A DNA stretch of 64,000 nt, taken from NCBI GenBank assembly GCA_028561875.1, contig JAQQTI010000003.1, positions 1-64,000 on the forward strand, written 5' to 3'. This document shows positions 13,546-22,793 of this stretch, piece by piece; position 1 is the first letter of the stretch, and each line of letters begins with the position of its first letter. The notes beneath the pieces were generated by a model. It saw nothing but the letters and a program-made list of their open reading frames with translations. It searched no databases and was not told the origin of the DNA. Origin of the DNA: Methanomassiliicoccaceae archaeon COG_1. Lineage in GTDB: Archaea; Thermoplasmatota; Thermoplasmata; Methanomassiliicoccales; Methanomethylophilaceae. A program made the translations under genes and the position numbers.

Positions 13546-14412
13546 ATGTTGGTCCATCCCGACTGCGCCCCCTGCCTACTCCGCCGCGTGCTGTTCCAGG
13601 CCCGCCTCGCGGGCAACGGGAGCGAGTCCGACGCCGTGAGCGCGGCCGTACGGAAGTACGCCGAGGCGATCTCCCCGGGCGTCTGCTCCACGGACATAGC
13701 CACCGCGGTCCACCGCGCGGCGTACGCGGCGATGGGGGTCGAGGACCCCTACCTGGGGCTCAAGATCCGCTCGGAGGAGGTCGCCGAGAGGCTCCTCCCG
13801 GCCGCCGAGGGGTACATCGAGTCCTCGGACGACCGTCTGGCCGCCGCCGCCAAGGTCGCCATAGCCGGCAACGTGATGGATTTTGGCTCGGGGATATCCA
13901 TAGACGATCCGGACCTGTTCTCGTCGGAGCTCGACGGGCTCCTCGCCGAGGGGATCCCCGGGGGCGGGATGGCCGCCTTCGAGGCGATGCTCTCCTCCTC
14001 GCAGAGGGTGCTGTACGCTCTCGACAACTGCGGCGAGGACGTGTTCGACAAGCCCCTGATCCGCGAGATCAGGTCGAGGGGGAAGGAGGTCATCGGCGTG
14101 GCGAAGGGCGCCCCGGTCCTCAACGACGTGACCCTGCCGGATGCGGCCCGCATAGGGCTGGATCGCGAGATGGACGGCATCGTGGGGGCGGGCGGCTTCG
14201 CCGTCGGCCTGCCGGCGGATTTCTCCGCGGAACTCTCGGAGGCGGCATCCTCCGCGGACATGCTGCTCTCGAAGGGTATGGCGAACTACGAGTCCCTGAG
14301 CTCCCGCCCGATCGGCCTCCCGACGGCATTCCTGCTCAGGGCGAAGTGCATCCCCGTCGCCGGCTCCATCGGGGTCCCGGTGGGGACCAGCGTCGTCCAC
14401 TGCGTCCCATGA
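13546..14412 (+). CDS. DUF89/ARMT1-like metal-dependent phosphatase
   Basis: A 288-residue archaeal DUF89 protein (COG1578). It opens MLVHPDCAPCLLRRVLFQAR with the conserved CxxC. The metal-binding and catalytic region reads YALDNCGEDVFDKPLIREI (about residues 164-182) and the C-terminal part VAKGAPVLNDVT...SKGMANYES. Family members are Mn/Ni-dependent phosphatases acting on damaged or toxic phosphometabolites such as sugar phosphates. The start at 13546 is chosen because the conserved N-terminus begins there; 42 further codons upstream lack homology, and a TATA-like GTTTATTAC lies about 30 nt before it. Confidence 0.85.
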   Translation: MLVHPDCAPCLLRRVLFQARLAGNGSESDAVSAAVRKYAEAISPGVCSTDIATAVHRAAYAAMGVEDPYLGLKIRSEEVAERLLPAAEGYIESSDDRLAAAAKVAIAGNVMDFGSGISIDDPDLFSSELDGLLAEGIPGGGMAAFEAMLSSSQRVLYALDNCGEDVFDKPLIREIRSRGKEVIGVAKGAPVLNDVTLPDAARIGLDREMDGIVGAGGFAVGLPADFSAELSEAASSADMLLSKGMANYESLSSRPIGLPTAFLLRAKCIPVAGSIGVPVGTSVVHCVP

Positions 14413-14414
14413 CC

Positions 14415-14428
14415 CCGATATTTAAGTC
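14415..14428 (+). promoter_or_regulatory. TATA box of the heptose genes
   Basis: ATATTTAAG, centred about 29 nt before the ATG at 14452, predicts leaderless transcription of the heptose nucleotidyltransferase-kinase gene. Confidence 0.55.
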
Positions 14429-14451
14429 ATGTAAGGCATCCGAGGTCCGAT

Positions 14452-16485
14452 ATGACGGGAAGAGTGAAGCAGGCGGTGATTATGGTCGGCGGGAAGGGGA
14501 CCCGCCTCCATCCCCTGACGAACACCGTCCCAAGCCCGCCCTCCCGTTCTGGACAGGCCGTGCCTTAGCTACCTCATCTCCTCCCTCGCGGACGCCGGCG
14601 TCCGCGAGATATTCCTGGCCTGCGGGTACAAGTCCGACGTGCTCAGGAGAGGCCGTCGGGGACGCTCCGACATGGGCGTAGACATAACGTACTCCGACGA
14701 GGACGCCCCGCTAGGCACGGGCGGCTCCATGAAGGCTCTCGAGGGCAGCCTCGACCCCGTTTTCGTCGCCGCCAACGGCGACACCTTCGCCGACCTCGAG
14801 GTCGGCGCGCAGATCTCCGAGCACCTCCGCTCCGGCGCCGCCGTCACCGTCTCCCTCACCCATGTCGACCGCCCCAGCGAGTACGGCATCGTACGCGTCG
14901 GCGCGGACGGCAGGGTCGAGGAGTTCCGCGAGAAGCCTAACCCGGAGGAGGTCTTCTCCGACCTCATCAACGCGGGGATATACGTGGTGGACAGGGGGGT
15001 GCTCGCCCTCGTCCCGGAGCACTCTTTCTACGACTTCTCCAAGGACCTGTTCCCCGTGCTCATGGGGAGGGGGGAGAGGCTGCAGGGTTTCGAGCTGAAG
15101 GGCGTGTGGAAGGACGTCGGCCGCCCCTCCGACCTTATATACGCCAACCTTCTGATGGCCAGCCGCCTCTACGGCGGCCGCGACTGGGGGGAGCGCACCG
15201 CGGGCTGCGGGATAGGCGGCGAGTTCTACCTCGGGCCAGGCGCTGTCATTAAAAACAGCGAAGCGCATTCCTCCGTGTTAATGAGAGGATGTACCGTCTC
15301 CGGCAGCTCCCTCTCCGGGTCCGTACTCATGCCCGGCTGCTCCGTCGACGGGGCGACGGTCGAGGGCTCCATACTCGGGCCGGGGTGCACCGTCGGGAGG
15401 GCCGCGGTCGTGAGAGGCTGCGTGCTCGGCGACGGCACCGCGGTCAAGGCGGGGGACGTCCTCGTGGGAGTGAGCCGAGTGGAATTCATCAGGTCGAGGG
15501 CGCCTCTGCGCATCGGGATCGCGGGCGGCGGCACGGACGTCGATCCCTACGCCTCGGAGAAGGGGGGCTACGTGTTCAACACGACCATCGACAAGTACGC
15601 GTACTGCACCCTGTCGCCGCGGGAGGACGCGCATATGAACGTCAGTTCGGAGTACTACGGCCGGTTCCAGGCCCCGCTCGACGGCGGCCCCCTCAAGCTG
15701 GACGGGAACATGGACCTCATAAAGGCCGTCACCAACTACTTCGAGGTCAAGAAGGGATTCGATCTGATCATCCGCTCGGACGCTCCCGCGGGCTCCGGGC
15801 TGGGAGGGTCATCCACGATGATCGTCTCCATGATCGCCGCCATGGTGAACTGGCTGGATGTGGACATGTCGAAGAAGGAGACGGCCGCCCTCGCCTACCA
15901 CCTGGAGAGGGAGGTCATCGGCCTCAAGGGCGGGAAGCAGGACCAGTACGCCGCCGTCTTCGGCGGGTTCAACTCGCTGATCTTCGGCAAGCACAACGTG
16001 GAGGTCGTCCCCGCCGGGCTCTCCGAGGACCTGATCAACGAGCTGCAGTGCAGGGCCGTGCTGTGCTTCACCGGCCTGACGCACGATTCCGCCGCGGTCA
16101 TCGAGACGCAGGTCAGGTCCTACAAGGAGGGGAGGAACGACGAGGCCCTCGACAGGTCGAAGGCCCTCGCCAAGGACATCCGTGCGGCGTTGAGGCACGG
16201 GGACATAGACGAGGCCGGGCGGCTGCTCGGCCAGTCGTGGGAGTACAAGAAGAAGTTCTCCGACAAGATTACCAACCCGGAGATAGACCACCTGTACAGC
16301 ACGGCCATGGCCAACGGCGCCATGGGCGGGAAGGTCTCCGGCGCGGGCGGCGGCGGGTTCATGTTCTTCATCAGCGAGTACGACAAGAAGGCCAAGCTCA
16401 GCAGGGCGATGGCCGAAGCGGGCGCCACGATGACGAACTTCATGTTCGAGCCAAAGGGCGCCGTCTCATGGAGGAGCAGATATGA
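14452..16485 (+). CDS. Bifunctional heptose-1-phosphate guanylyltransferase/heptose-7-phosphate kinase, frameshifted
   Basis: Domain 1 is a sugar-1-phosphate nucleotidyltransferase (MTGRVKQAVIMVGGKGTRLHPLTNT, later ANGDTFADL, VWKDVGRPSD) with left-handed beta-helix repeats at its end. Domain 2 is a GHMP kinase (PLRIGIAGGGTDVD, PAGSGLGGSS, GKVSGAGGGGFMF). This is an HddC-HddA fusion for GDP-D-glycero-D-manno-heptose, in operon with GmhA-GmhB. The first 200 nt need about four single-base corrections: a missing base near 14527 and near 14550, and an extra plus a missing base between 14646 and 14666. A fifth near 16459 is needed to reach the TGA that overlaps the next ATG. Pseudogene or consensus error. 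Confidence 0.8.
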
Positions 16486-17537
16486 CCGACGTTATCATAG
16501 CCGAGGAACTGAGGAAGAGCGCGGAGGCCATATCGGCCATCGACCCCGCGCAGATCGAGAAGGCCGCCGACATCGTGTACGAGTGCGTGAAGCGCAAGGG
16601 GCAGGTGATCTACATGGGAAACGGCGGGTCCTCCGCCGACGCGCAGCACATCTCGGCGGAGCTCTCCGGGAGGTTCGCCTTCGACCGTCCCGCCATGGCG
16701 GGCGTGTGCCTTTCGAACATCGCCCCGGTGACGGCGATCGGCAACGACTACTCCTACGACATAGTCTTCCAGAGGCAGGTGGAGGCGTTCTGCCGCGAGG
16801 GCGACGTGGTCGTCGGCCTGAGCACCTCCGGAAACTCCAAGAACGTGGTCCTCGCCATGGAGAAGGCGAAGGAGATCGGCGCGACCACCATCTCCTTCAC
16901 CGGCCCCGGCGGGAGGATGAGGGAGATCGCCGACTGCGCCGTGATCGTCCCGTCGAAGGAAACCGCCCATATCCAGGAGGGGTACCTCGCGGCGAACCAC
17001 ATCGTCTGCGGCATCGTCGAGAGGAGGATGTTCGGTCGAGGCGCGGTCCTCGTCGACAGGGACGACACCCTCTGCCCCGACGTCCCTCACAACGGGGACC
17101 CAGCGAAGATGCGCGTGTTCCCCGACGTCCCCCCCGCCGTCAGGCGCCTGAACGACGCGGGATGGGACGTGGTGGTCGTCACGAACCAGTCTGGGATAGG
17201 GCGCGGGATGTATTCGGAGGAGGACATGCGGGCGGTAAACGCCGAGATGATTCGCCAGATCGGGGTCGGCGGAGGGAGGATAGCCGACGTCTTCTACTGC
17301 CCGCACAGGCCGGACGAAGGATGCCGCTGCAGGAAGCCGGAGATCGGCATGGGGCTTCAGGCGATCGAGAGGCACCACCTCGATCCGGAGAAGTGCTGGA
17401 TGGTCGGCGATAAGGACGCCGACATGGAGTTCGGCAGGAGGCTCGGCGTCCGCACCGTGAGGGTGGGGGGTGGGATGTCCTTCTCCGACGCCGTTGACGT
17501 CATCCTCTCGCAGGCCTCTTCACGCGCTCCCGTCTAA
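16482..17537 (+). CDS. GmhA-GmhB fusion: sedoheptulose-7-phosphate isomerase and heptose-1,7-bisphosphate phosphatase
   Basis: A 351-residue bifunctional protein. Residues about 1-185 are a SIS-fold isomerase (GNGGSSADAQHISAELSGRF, LSTSGNSKNV, HIQEGYLAANH) converting sedoheptulose 7-phosphate to heptose 7-phosphate. Residues about 186-345 are a GmhB-type HAD phosphatase (VDRDDTLCPDVPH, VTNQSGIGRG, the zinc loop CPHRPDEGCRCRKP, VGDKDADMEFG). With the preceding kinase-nucleotidyltransferase it covers all four steps to the GDP-heptose donor. The start ATG overlaps the upstream TGA, showing translational coupling. Confidence 0.92.
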   Translation: MTDVIIAEELRKSAEAISAIDPAQIEKAADIVYECVKRKGQVIYMGNGGSSADAQHISAELSGRFAFDRPAMAGVCLSNIAPVTAIGNDYSYDIVFQRQVEAFCREGDVVVGLSTSGNSKNVVLAMEKAKEIGATTISFTGPGGRMREIADCAVIVPSKETAHIQEGYLAANHIVCGIVERRMFGRGAVLVDRDDTLCPDVPHNGDPAKMRVFPDVPPAVRRLNDAGWDVVVVTNQSGIGRGMYSEEDMRAVNAEMIRQIGVGGGRIADVFYCPHRPDEGCRCRKPEIGMGLQAIERHHLDPEKCWMVGDKDADMEFGRRLGVRTVRVGGGMSFSDAVDVILSQASSRAPV

Positions 17538-17583
17538 ATGATATATAGGTGCAGACCCATCGTGGCCGTGAGGAGCGGGACCG

Positions 17584-17946
17584 ATGTTTGTCATTTCTCT
17601 GATCGTGAAGAACGAGTTCGGCGTCATGCAGCGCGTCATGGGGGAGTTCACCCGCAACAAGATCAACGTCGAGACGATCGTCGTCGGGAAGTGCGAGGCC
17701 CCTGGGAAGTCGCGGATGGTCCTCTCGGTCATCGACGAGGGCGAGGCCAAACTCGCCATCGGCAGACTGCAGAAGCTCCAGGACGTTTACGGGTGCGAGC
17801 TCGTGCCCGAGGCGGGGCAGTCCGCCTACGCGCTCATCTCCACCTCCAACGGCAACGTCGGCGTCGTCGGCGGATCCGACCAGGTCGAGGAGATCATCGC
17901 GCGCAGCGGGCCGGAGAAGTACGTCAAGGCGCTCAACGCGCTGTGA
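17584..17946 (+). CDS. ACT-domain protein, IlvH/acetolactate synthase small-subunit-like
   Basis: A 120-residue protein opening FVISLIVKNEFGVMQRVMGEFTRNKINVETI, the regulatory ACT fold seen in acetolactate synthase small subunits. A weaker second region follows (SAYALISTSNGNVGVVGG). It is shorter than a full IlvH (about 160 residues), so it may be a stand-alone regulator of amino-acid metabolism. The following gene is a branched-chain aminotransferase, which supports a link to Val/Ile/Leu metabolism. A TATA-like GATATATAGG lies at about 17538-17548 and GTGAGGAG precedes the ATG. Confidence 0.75.
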   Translation: MFVISLIVKNEFGVMQRVMGEFTRNKINVETIVVGKCEAPGKSRMVLSVIDEGEAKLAIGRLQKLQDVYGCELVPEAGQSAYALISTSNGNVGVVGGSDQVEEIIARSGPEKYVKALNAL

Positions 17947-17966
17947 GCCCCAGGGAACGGGTAAAC

Positions 17967-18893
17967 ATGCAAAAATGCGAATTGATATGGTTCAACGGAA
18001 AGCTCGTGAGGTGGGACGATGCCAAGGTCCACGTGCTCGCGCACGCCCTCAACTACGGTACCGGGGTCTTCGAGGGGATCAGGGTCTATCAGACCCCGAA
18101 GGGCCCGGCGATCTTCAGGCTGAGGGATCACGCAAGGAGGCTGGTCGACGGCTGCAAGATCATGGGCATCGACCTCAACTTCGGAGGCAAGGCCTACTCC
18201 CACGAGACGGTCATGGAAGCAATCAAGGACGCCGTCCGCGCCAACAGGGACGTGGACTACGTCAAGCCCTGCGTATTCCTCAGCGGCGAGGAGGTCGGCC
18301 TCAACCCGGTCGGCGTGCAGGCGGCCTTCGCCATCACGTGCATCAACATGGGCGCATACCTCGGCAAGAATGCCAGCGCCGGCATCAAGCTGGTCACGTC
18401 CTCGTGGCAGAGGCCGGACTACCTCTGCGGTCCCGCCGGTGCGAAGGTCAATGGTTCGTACGTCGCATCCTGCCTCGCGAAGAGGGAATCCATACGCCAG
18501 GGGGCCAACGAGGCCGTCATGCTCAACCGTCTCGGCCACGTTGCGGAGTGCACAGGCGAGAACATCTTCATGTACAAGTTCGGGAAGATCTTCACCCCGT
18601 CCGTGGACGAGGGCATCCTGCAGGGCGTCACCCGCGGGTCCGTAATCCGGATTGCCAGGGATCTCGGCTACGAGGTCTGCGAGGTCCCCGTCACCAGGTT
18701 CATGCTGATGGGCGCCGACGAGGTCTGGCTCACCGGTACCGCGGCAGAGATCGCCCCGGTTACCGAGTATGACGGGCAGGCGATCGGCGACGGAGAGCCC
18801 GGGGAGGTCTCCGGGAGGATTCACGCCAAGTTCGCCGAGATCGTCACCGGCAAGGACAGGACCTACGAAGGGTGGCTCGATTACGTGAACCGA
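17967..18893 (+). CDS. ilvE: Branched-chain amino acid aminotransferase, stop codon lost
   Basis: Class IV PLP aminotransferase of the IlvE type, 308 residues to ...TYEGWLDYVN. Motifs: LNYGTGVFEGIR, the PLP lysine in GAKVNGSYVAS, ECTGENIF, and LTGTAAEIAPVTEYDG near the C-terminus. It catalyses the last, reversible transamination in Val, Leu and Ile synthesis. The expected stop position (18891-18893) reads CGA, one transition from TGA. As given, the frame runs on through about 160 nt of non-coding-like sequence and the next gene to 19865. Either a point mutation, a sequence error or an unusual fusion; I favour two genes. Confidence 0.85.
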
Positions 18894-19052
18894 TTCAAGT
18901 CCCGAAGGGGGGCGCCGCAGTGGCAACGGTTGCCTCCATTGCTGCCCGTGTTTCCCGGGGACCACGTCGCACACGGTCGCGCCAGAGCGGATTTCCCGTG
19001 CACGTCTCCTCCATGCCCCAAAATAAATACGTGCAACCAATCGGGACTCGCG

Positions 19053-19865
19053 ATGGAATACGACAGGGACAGGCTCATCAAGTGCCTCGATTACGATGGC
19101 GACCTGAGTGCCTCCGAGAGGTACGTCTACAACTCCATAGCCTACTGCGTAATCCGCGGAATCCTCATACACACGCACATCGCGCCGAACAAGGTCACCG
19201 CGTTCTGGGGCGTGCTGATGCTTGTCTCTTCCCTCGGGTTCCTGCTCGGCGATTACCGCGCCGACATCCTCTGCGGCATAGGGTGGGTGTTCGCGTACGC
19301 ACTCGACTGCGCCGACGGCCCGTGGGCGAGGTACTCCGGCCTGAAGTCCAGGCGCGGCGACTACATCGACGGCGTCAATCACCGTGCGACGTATCCTCTG
19401 GTCATGTTCTGCATCGGCTACCGCGTGTTCTCCGACCCGTCGTACAGCAGCATCTTCGAGGACGTCGGCCTGGATGTCGACCCCCTCGCCTATCTCCTGC
19501 TCGGCGTCGCTGCCGGGATATGCATGGTTCTGATCATCGACGTCGGGAACATATACAACCGCATCTGCCCGGAGAAGGCATTCGCGAGCAACGCGGGCAT
19601 CGCCGAGGTCGAGAGCAGGAACGTCAAGGACAAGGAGCGGTTCAAGAAGATCATGAGGTTCAGCCCTGCGGCGTTCACCAACATGATCGCCCTGATGCCC
19701 GTGTTCGCTGCCCTCGGCAGGCTCGATCTGTTCATCCTCTTCTACGGAATCGCATACCTGGCCGGCGCGGCGAACAGGTACGCCGCGTTCTTCAGGATGC
19801 TGCCTGGCACGCATCAGGAGCGAGCCGGGCATCCGTCAGTGTGCTCTTCCAGCCACACGGTGTAA
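19053..19865 (+). CDS. CDP-alcohol phosphatidyltransferase family protein
   Basis: A 270-residue membrane protein with several hydrophobic helices. The signature reads DCADGPWARYSGLKSRRGDY followed by IDGVNH: the first three acidic residues of the D-xx-DG-xx-AR-x8-G-xxx-D-xxx-D motif are present, but the fourth, catalytic-base position is His. Members move a phosphatidyl or phospho-alcohol group from a CDP-activated donor to an alcohol such as inositol or glycerol phosphate. A TATA-like AAATAAATACG about 30 nt before the ATG supports a separate gene, although the frame is open from ilvE. The last about 15 codons overlap the convergent licD-like gene. Confidence 0.8.
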   Translation: MEYDRDRLIKCLDYDGDLSASERYVYNSIAYCVIRGILIHTHIAPNKVTAFWGVLMLVSSLGFLLGDYRADILCGIGWVFAYALDCADGPWARYSGLKSRRGDYIDGVNHRATYPLVMFCIGYRVFSDPSYSSIFEDVGLDVDPLAYLLLGVAAGICMVLIIDVGNIYNRICPEKAFASNAGIAEVESRNVKDKERFKKIMRFSPAAFTNMIALMPVFAALGRLDLFILFYGIAYLAGAANRYAAFFRMLPGTHQERAGHPSVCSSSHTV

Positions 19866-20674
19866 TCCTCGGTCCTGCTGTAGGCGAGTATGTGCCCGCC
19901 GGCACGCTCCCCCTCGGGGGGCGGTGCCATGTAGTCGCCGAACATCTGCGTGAGCCTCTCGTCATAGTTCTTCAAGAGCCTGAACGAGCGTCCCTCGAAG
20001 TCCACCTCGACGGTCTCCTCGAGGGATGACTTGGGGAGGACGAAAGGAACCTTGTCGGCGGCGTAGTCGGTGCGGCACGAACGGCAGTCATCCTCGCAGA
20101 CCCAGTACATCATACGTATGACGAACCTGTGGATTTTGTCAATCTGCGCCTGCAGGCGGTCGCGCTCCGGCCTCCCGTAGTTGTGGAAGCTGATGCGGCG
20201 CACTCCCCTCTGCGCCGCCATGAGGAGGTTGTAGACCCTCCTCCTCGGCCCGGAGTCGGGGTAGTCGCGGGCGAGGAAGACGTCGATGAAGAGGCCCTGG
20301 TGCATGCGGGTGTGGATGTGCCCCTCCTCTATAGCCGTGGTGTGGTTCATCTTGATCTTGTAGAACGAGTTGGCCCAATCCACGCTGAGGGGCCTCTGCA
20401 GGAAGTACTTCCCGGGCGGGAGATGCTTCTCGAGCGCCTTGACGAACCTCCCCTCCTCCGAGTCCTTTATGACGATGTCGATGTCGTCATCCCATGGTAT
20501 GAAGCCGCGGTGCCTGACGGCGCCGATGGCGGTACCGCAGTCCAGGGAGTAGAACACCCCGCCCTTCCTGAGCGCGGCGTCGACGTCGACCATCATTTCG
20601 AGGAGCCCCTCCTGGATCTCGTTCATGCGGGTGTCATCCGCGTCGTAGCGATAAATTGTTCGCTCCTGCTGCAC
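19814..20674 (-). CDS. LicD family phosphotransferase 1
   Basis: A 286-residue LicD protein with the family signature GTAIGAVRHRGFIPWDDDIDI (about residues 47-67), where the Asp cluster binds metal, and a C-terminal FGDYMAPP motif. LicD proteins attach phosphocholine, phosphoribitol or similar groups from CDP-activated donors to glycans. The start is GTG at 20674; an ATG at 20626 is an alternative. It shares the region with a flippase, other glycosyltransferases and an IspD/TarI-like cytidylyltransferase that could make its donor. Confidence 0.88.
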   Translation of the reverse strand: MQQERTIYRYDADDTRMNEIQEGLLEMMVDVDAALRKGGVFYSLDCGTAIGAVRHRGFIPWDDDIDIVIKDSEEGRFVKALEKHLPPGKYFLQRPLSVDWANSFYKIKMNHTTAIEEGHIHTRMHQGLFIDVFLARDYPDSGPRRRVYNLLMAAQRGVRRISFHNYGRPERDRLQAQIDKIHRFVIRMMYWVCEDDCRSCRTDYAADKVPFVLPKSSLEETVEVDFEGRSFRLLKNYDERLTQMFGDYMAPPPEGERAGGHILAYSRTEDYTVWLEEHTDGCPARS

Positions 20675-20761
20675 GTTGGCAGATTTGCACTGGCCAACCG
20701 GCCCAATACGGTTATATCCTCCAGGTGCTGTCTCTCTTCGCTCTAAGCCGTGTGAACCTAG

Positions 20762-22336
20762 ATGGTCGGGGACAAATCATTCCGGACGAGGACTCCGCTC
20801 AACGCCGCGGTCAACGTGGCGCGCACCGCGGTGATGGCTCTAGTGGGCATCCTGCTGGTCCCGTTCTATCTCGACAGCCTCGGCCTTGCGACGTACGGCA
20901 TAATCCCCCTCGCCACGACGATGACGTCGTACGTGATGATCCTCGCGGACTCCCTCGGGATCGCCTGCTCGCGCTACGCCACATTGGCGATACACAACGA
21001 GCCCAACGCCTCGCGGACGATCAGCACCGCTTTCTACGGCCTCGTCCGCGCCTGCCTTGTCATCATGCCGATCGTCCTGCTCCTGGCGTACCTGTCCCCG
21101 GAGATCTTCGGCGTCTCGGATAACAGCTACGCCGACGTCCGCATGATGTTCCTGCTGATCTTCGCCTCGTCGATGATCGTCGCGGTGACGTCGGCGCTCA
21201 CGTCGGTGTTCAACGCCTTCAACAACCTGTACCAGCTCTACCTCGCGAGGCTCGCATACACCCTTGTCCAGGTCGGGCTGATCTTCTTCCTCTTCACCTT
21301 CGACACCCCTTCCTTGGTGACGGTCGGCGTGTCGTACCTGCTGTCGTCTATGCTGCTGTTCATAATCATCTGCCTCCTCGCCAAGCGCAGCTACCCTCAG
21401 CTCTCGCTGCGCTACCGCGACTACGACAGGAAGCAGTTCAAGAAGATGAGCAACCTGGGGACCTGGACTGTCGTTATCAGGATCGGCAACATGCTGTACA
21501 TCCAGGCCTCGCTGGTCATCATCAACATGTACCTCGGCGCGGAGTACAGCGGAGGGTTCTCGATCATCTCCTCCCTCATCTCCATGATTCACACCGCATG
21601 CTATTCGGTGACCGCCGCCTTCGACCCGCTCGTGTACATCTGCTATGCGAAGAAGGACTACAAGCAGCTCTACAAGCTCGTGCGTACGGGCATGAAGTTC
21701 GTGGCGTTCCTGTTCGCGATGCCGGTGGCGTTCGTGATAGTATTCTCGCCGGAGATCCTCACGGCGTGGGTGGGTTCGAGGTACACGGAGGACCCGTACA
21801 ACCTGCAGGAGCTGGTGGTGATAGCGCTGCTGCCCGATGTCGCGTACTGTGCGGCGACTATGCTGCAGTCGCTGCCGGAGGTCTACCTGAAGGTGAAGGA
21901 GCTCGCGAAGTACACCGTGTTGTTCGGCGTGGTCAATGTCACCCTCTCGGTCTGCGTTACGTGGTACACCGACTGGGGCGTGAAGGGTGTGACGGCGGTC
22001 TGGGCGGCGAGCATGGCGGCCTACACCATAGCGACCATCGTCTTCAACGAGAGGATCACCGGTTTCGAGAGGTTCTCTCTGGCGAAACCCGTCGCGTTCG
22101 GTTATATGGCGATGGCCTTCCTGTGCGCCGTGTTCTATGCCATGTCCCGTTTCGTAGACCTGCCCGGGCAGTGGGCCCCCATCATCGCCGTTTTCCTGAT
22201 CCTGTTCGGAGCCTACATGTTCGTCCTGTCGAGGATGATGAAGGAGAGCGAGAAGGAGATGGTCGCCACATTCATGCCGGAGTTCCTGGTGAAGGTTTTC
22301 CGGCCCCTTCTCAGACGAGGCCCGCGCGCTCCCTGA
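20762..22336 (+). CDS. Wzx-like polysaccharide flippase
   Basis: A 524-residue integral membrane protein of the MOP superfamily (polysaccharide transporter type), with about 12-14 hydrophobic helices. The N-terminus TPLNAAVNVARTAVMALVGILLVPFYLDSLG is typical. It flips lipid-linked oligosaccharides across the membrane. A TATA box (GGTTATATCC, about 20710-20719) lies upstream. It is divergent from the LicD gene and convergent with the ALG13/14-like pair, which it overlaps by 26 nt at the 3' end. Confidence 0.9.
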   Translation: MVGDKSFRTRTPLNAAVNVARTAVMALVGILLVPFYLDSLGLATYGIIPLATTMTSYVMILADSLGIACSRYATLAIHNEPNASRTISTAFYGLVRACLVIMPIVLLLAYLSPEIFGVSDNSYADVRMMFLLIFASSMIVAVTSALTSVFNAFNNLYQLYLARLAYTLVQVGLIFFLFTFDTPSLVTVGVSYLLSSMLLFIIICLLAKRSYPQLSLRYRDYDRKQFKKMSNLGTWTVVIRIGNMLYIQASLVIINMYLGAEYSGGFSIISSLISMIHTACYSVTAAFDPLVYICYAKKDYKQLYKLVRTGMKFVAFLFAMPVAFVIVFSPEILTAWVGSRYTEDPYNLQELVVIALLPDVAYCAATMLQSLPEVYLKVKELAKYTVLFGVVNVTLSVCVTWYTDWGVKGVTAVWAASMAAYTIATIVFNERITGFERFSLAKPVAFGYMAMAFLCAVFYAMSRFVDLPGQWAPIIAVFLILFGAYMFVLSRMMKESEKEMVATFMPEFLVKVFRPLLRRGPRAP

Positions 22337-22793
22337 GGAGGTCGGACAGGAAATCGCAGAGCGAGGTGTCCCTCTCGTATGGCCCGAACTCCAGCGCCCT
22401 GCCCCTGGCGATCCCCGCCCCGAGGCCGTCCAGAGTCTCCACGACGACCCCCCTGCCCAGGGCCTCGACCTTCCTGGCCACGGTCATCTGCTGGTCGGTT
22501 TCCGCCCCGGGCCTGACGACGCAGCGCGGGACGAGGACGAGGGGGATGTTGCGATCCATGCCGTTGAGTATGGTGCCTATCCCGGCGTGACAGACGATGA
22601 GCCCCGCGCGGTCGAAGACGGCCTGCATCTCGTCCTCGGGGAGGTAGCGGAAGCACCGGGAATTCTTCCCCTCGAACCCTGAGGGGCCGACCTGCATGAC
22701 GACCTCTTCGCCGAGGGAGGGCGCGAGGCCGTCCATCGCCTCGAAGAGGGGCAGGTACGGCGCGTCGTTCATGCCGATCGTGACGAGTATCAG
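22311..22793 (-). CDS. ALG13-like glycosyltransferase subunit (GT28)
   Basis: About 160 residues: LILVTIGMNDAPYLPLFEAMD...CHAGIGTILNGMDRNIPLVLVPR, the GT28 C-terminal nucleotide-sugar-binding domain as in ALG13/EpsF. No ATG is at the family start. CTG at 22793 overlaps the upstream stop (CTGA), as ATGA would in a normal coupled pair; the first ATG is at about 22772 and would remove the beginning of the first beta-strand. It should act as the catalytic half with the ALG14-like protein upstream. Confidence 0.8.
   Translation of the reverse strand: MILVTIGMNDAPYLPLFEAMDGLAPSLGEEVVMQVGPSGFEGKNSRCFRYLPEDEMQAVFDRAGLIVCHAGIGTILNGMDRNIPLVLVPRCVVRPGAETDQQMTVARKVEALGRGVVVETLDGLGAGIARGRALEFGPYERDTSLCDFLSDLLRERAGLV

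Noticed and set aside
14639-17413. 924-codon single ORF
   Set aside because: After the kinase domain it reads the GmhA-GmhB gene in the wrong frame. Only the first part is a real protein, and it needs indel correction.
17826-19832. 668-codon open frame on the minus strand
   Set aside because: It is antisense to the ACT-domain, ilvE and CDP-alcohol genes, has Val/Asp/Glu-rich low complexity, and no motif. High GC makes such shadows common here.
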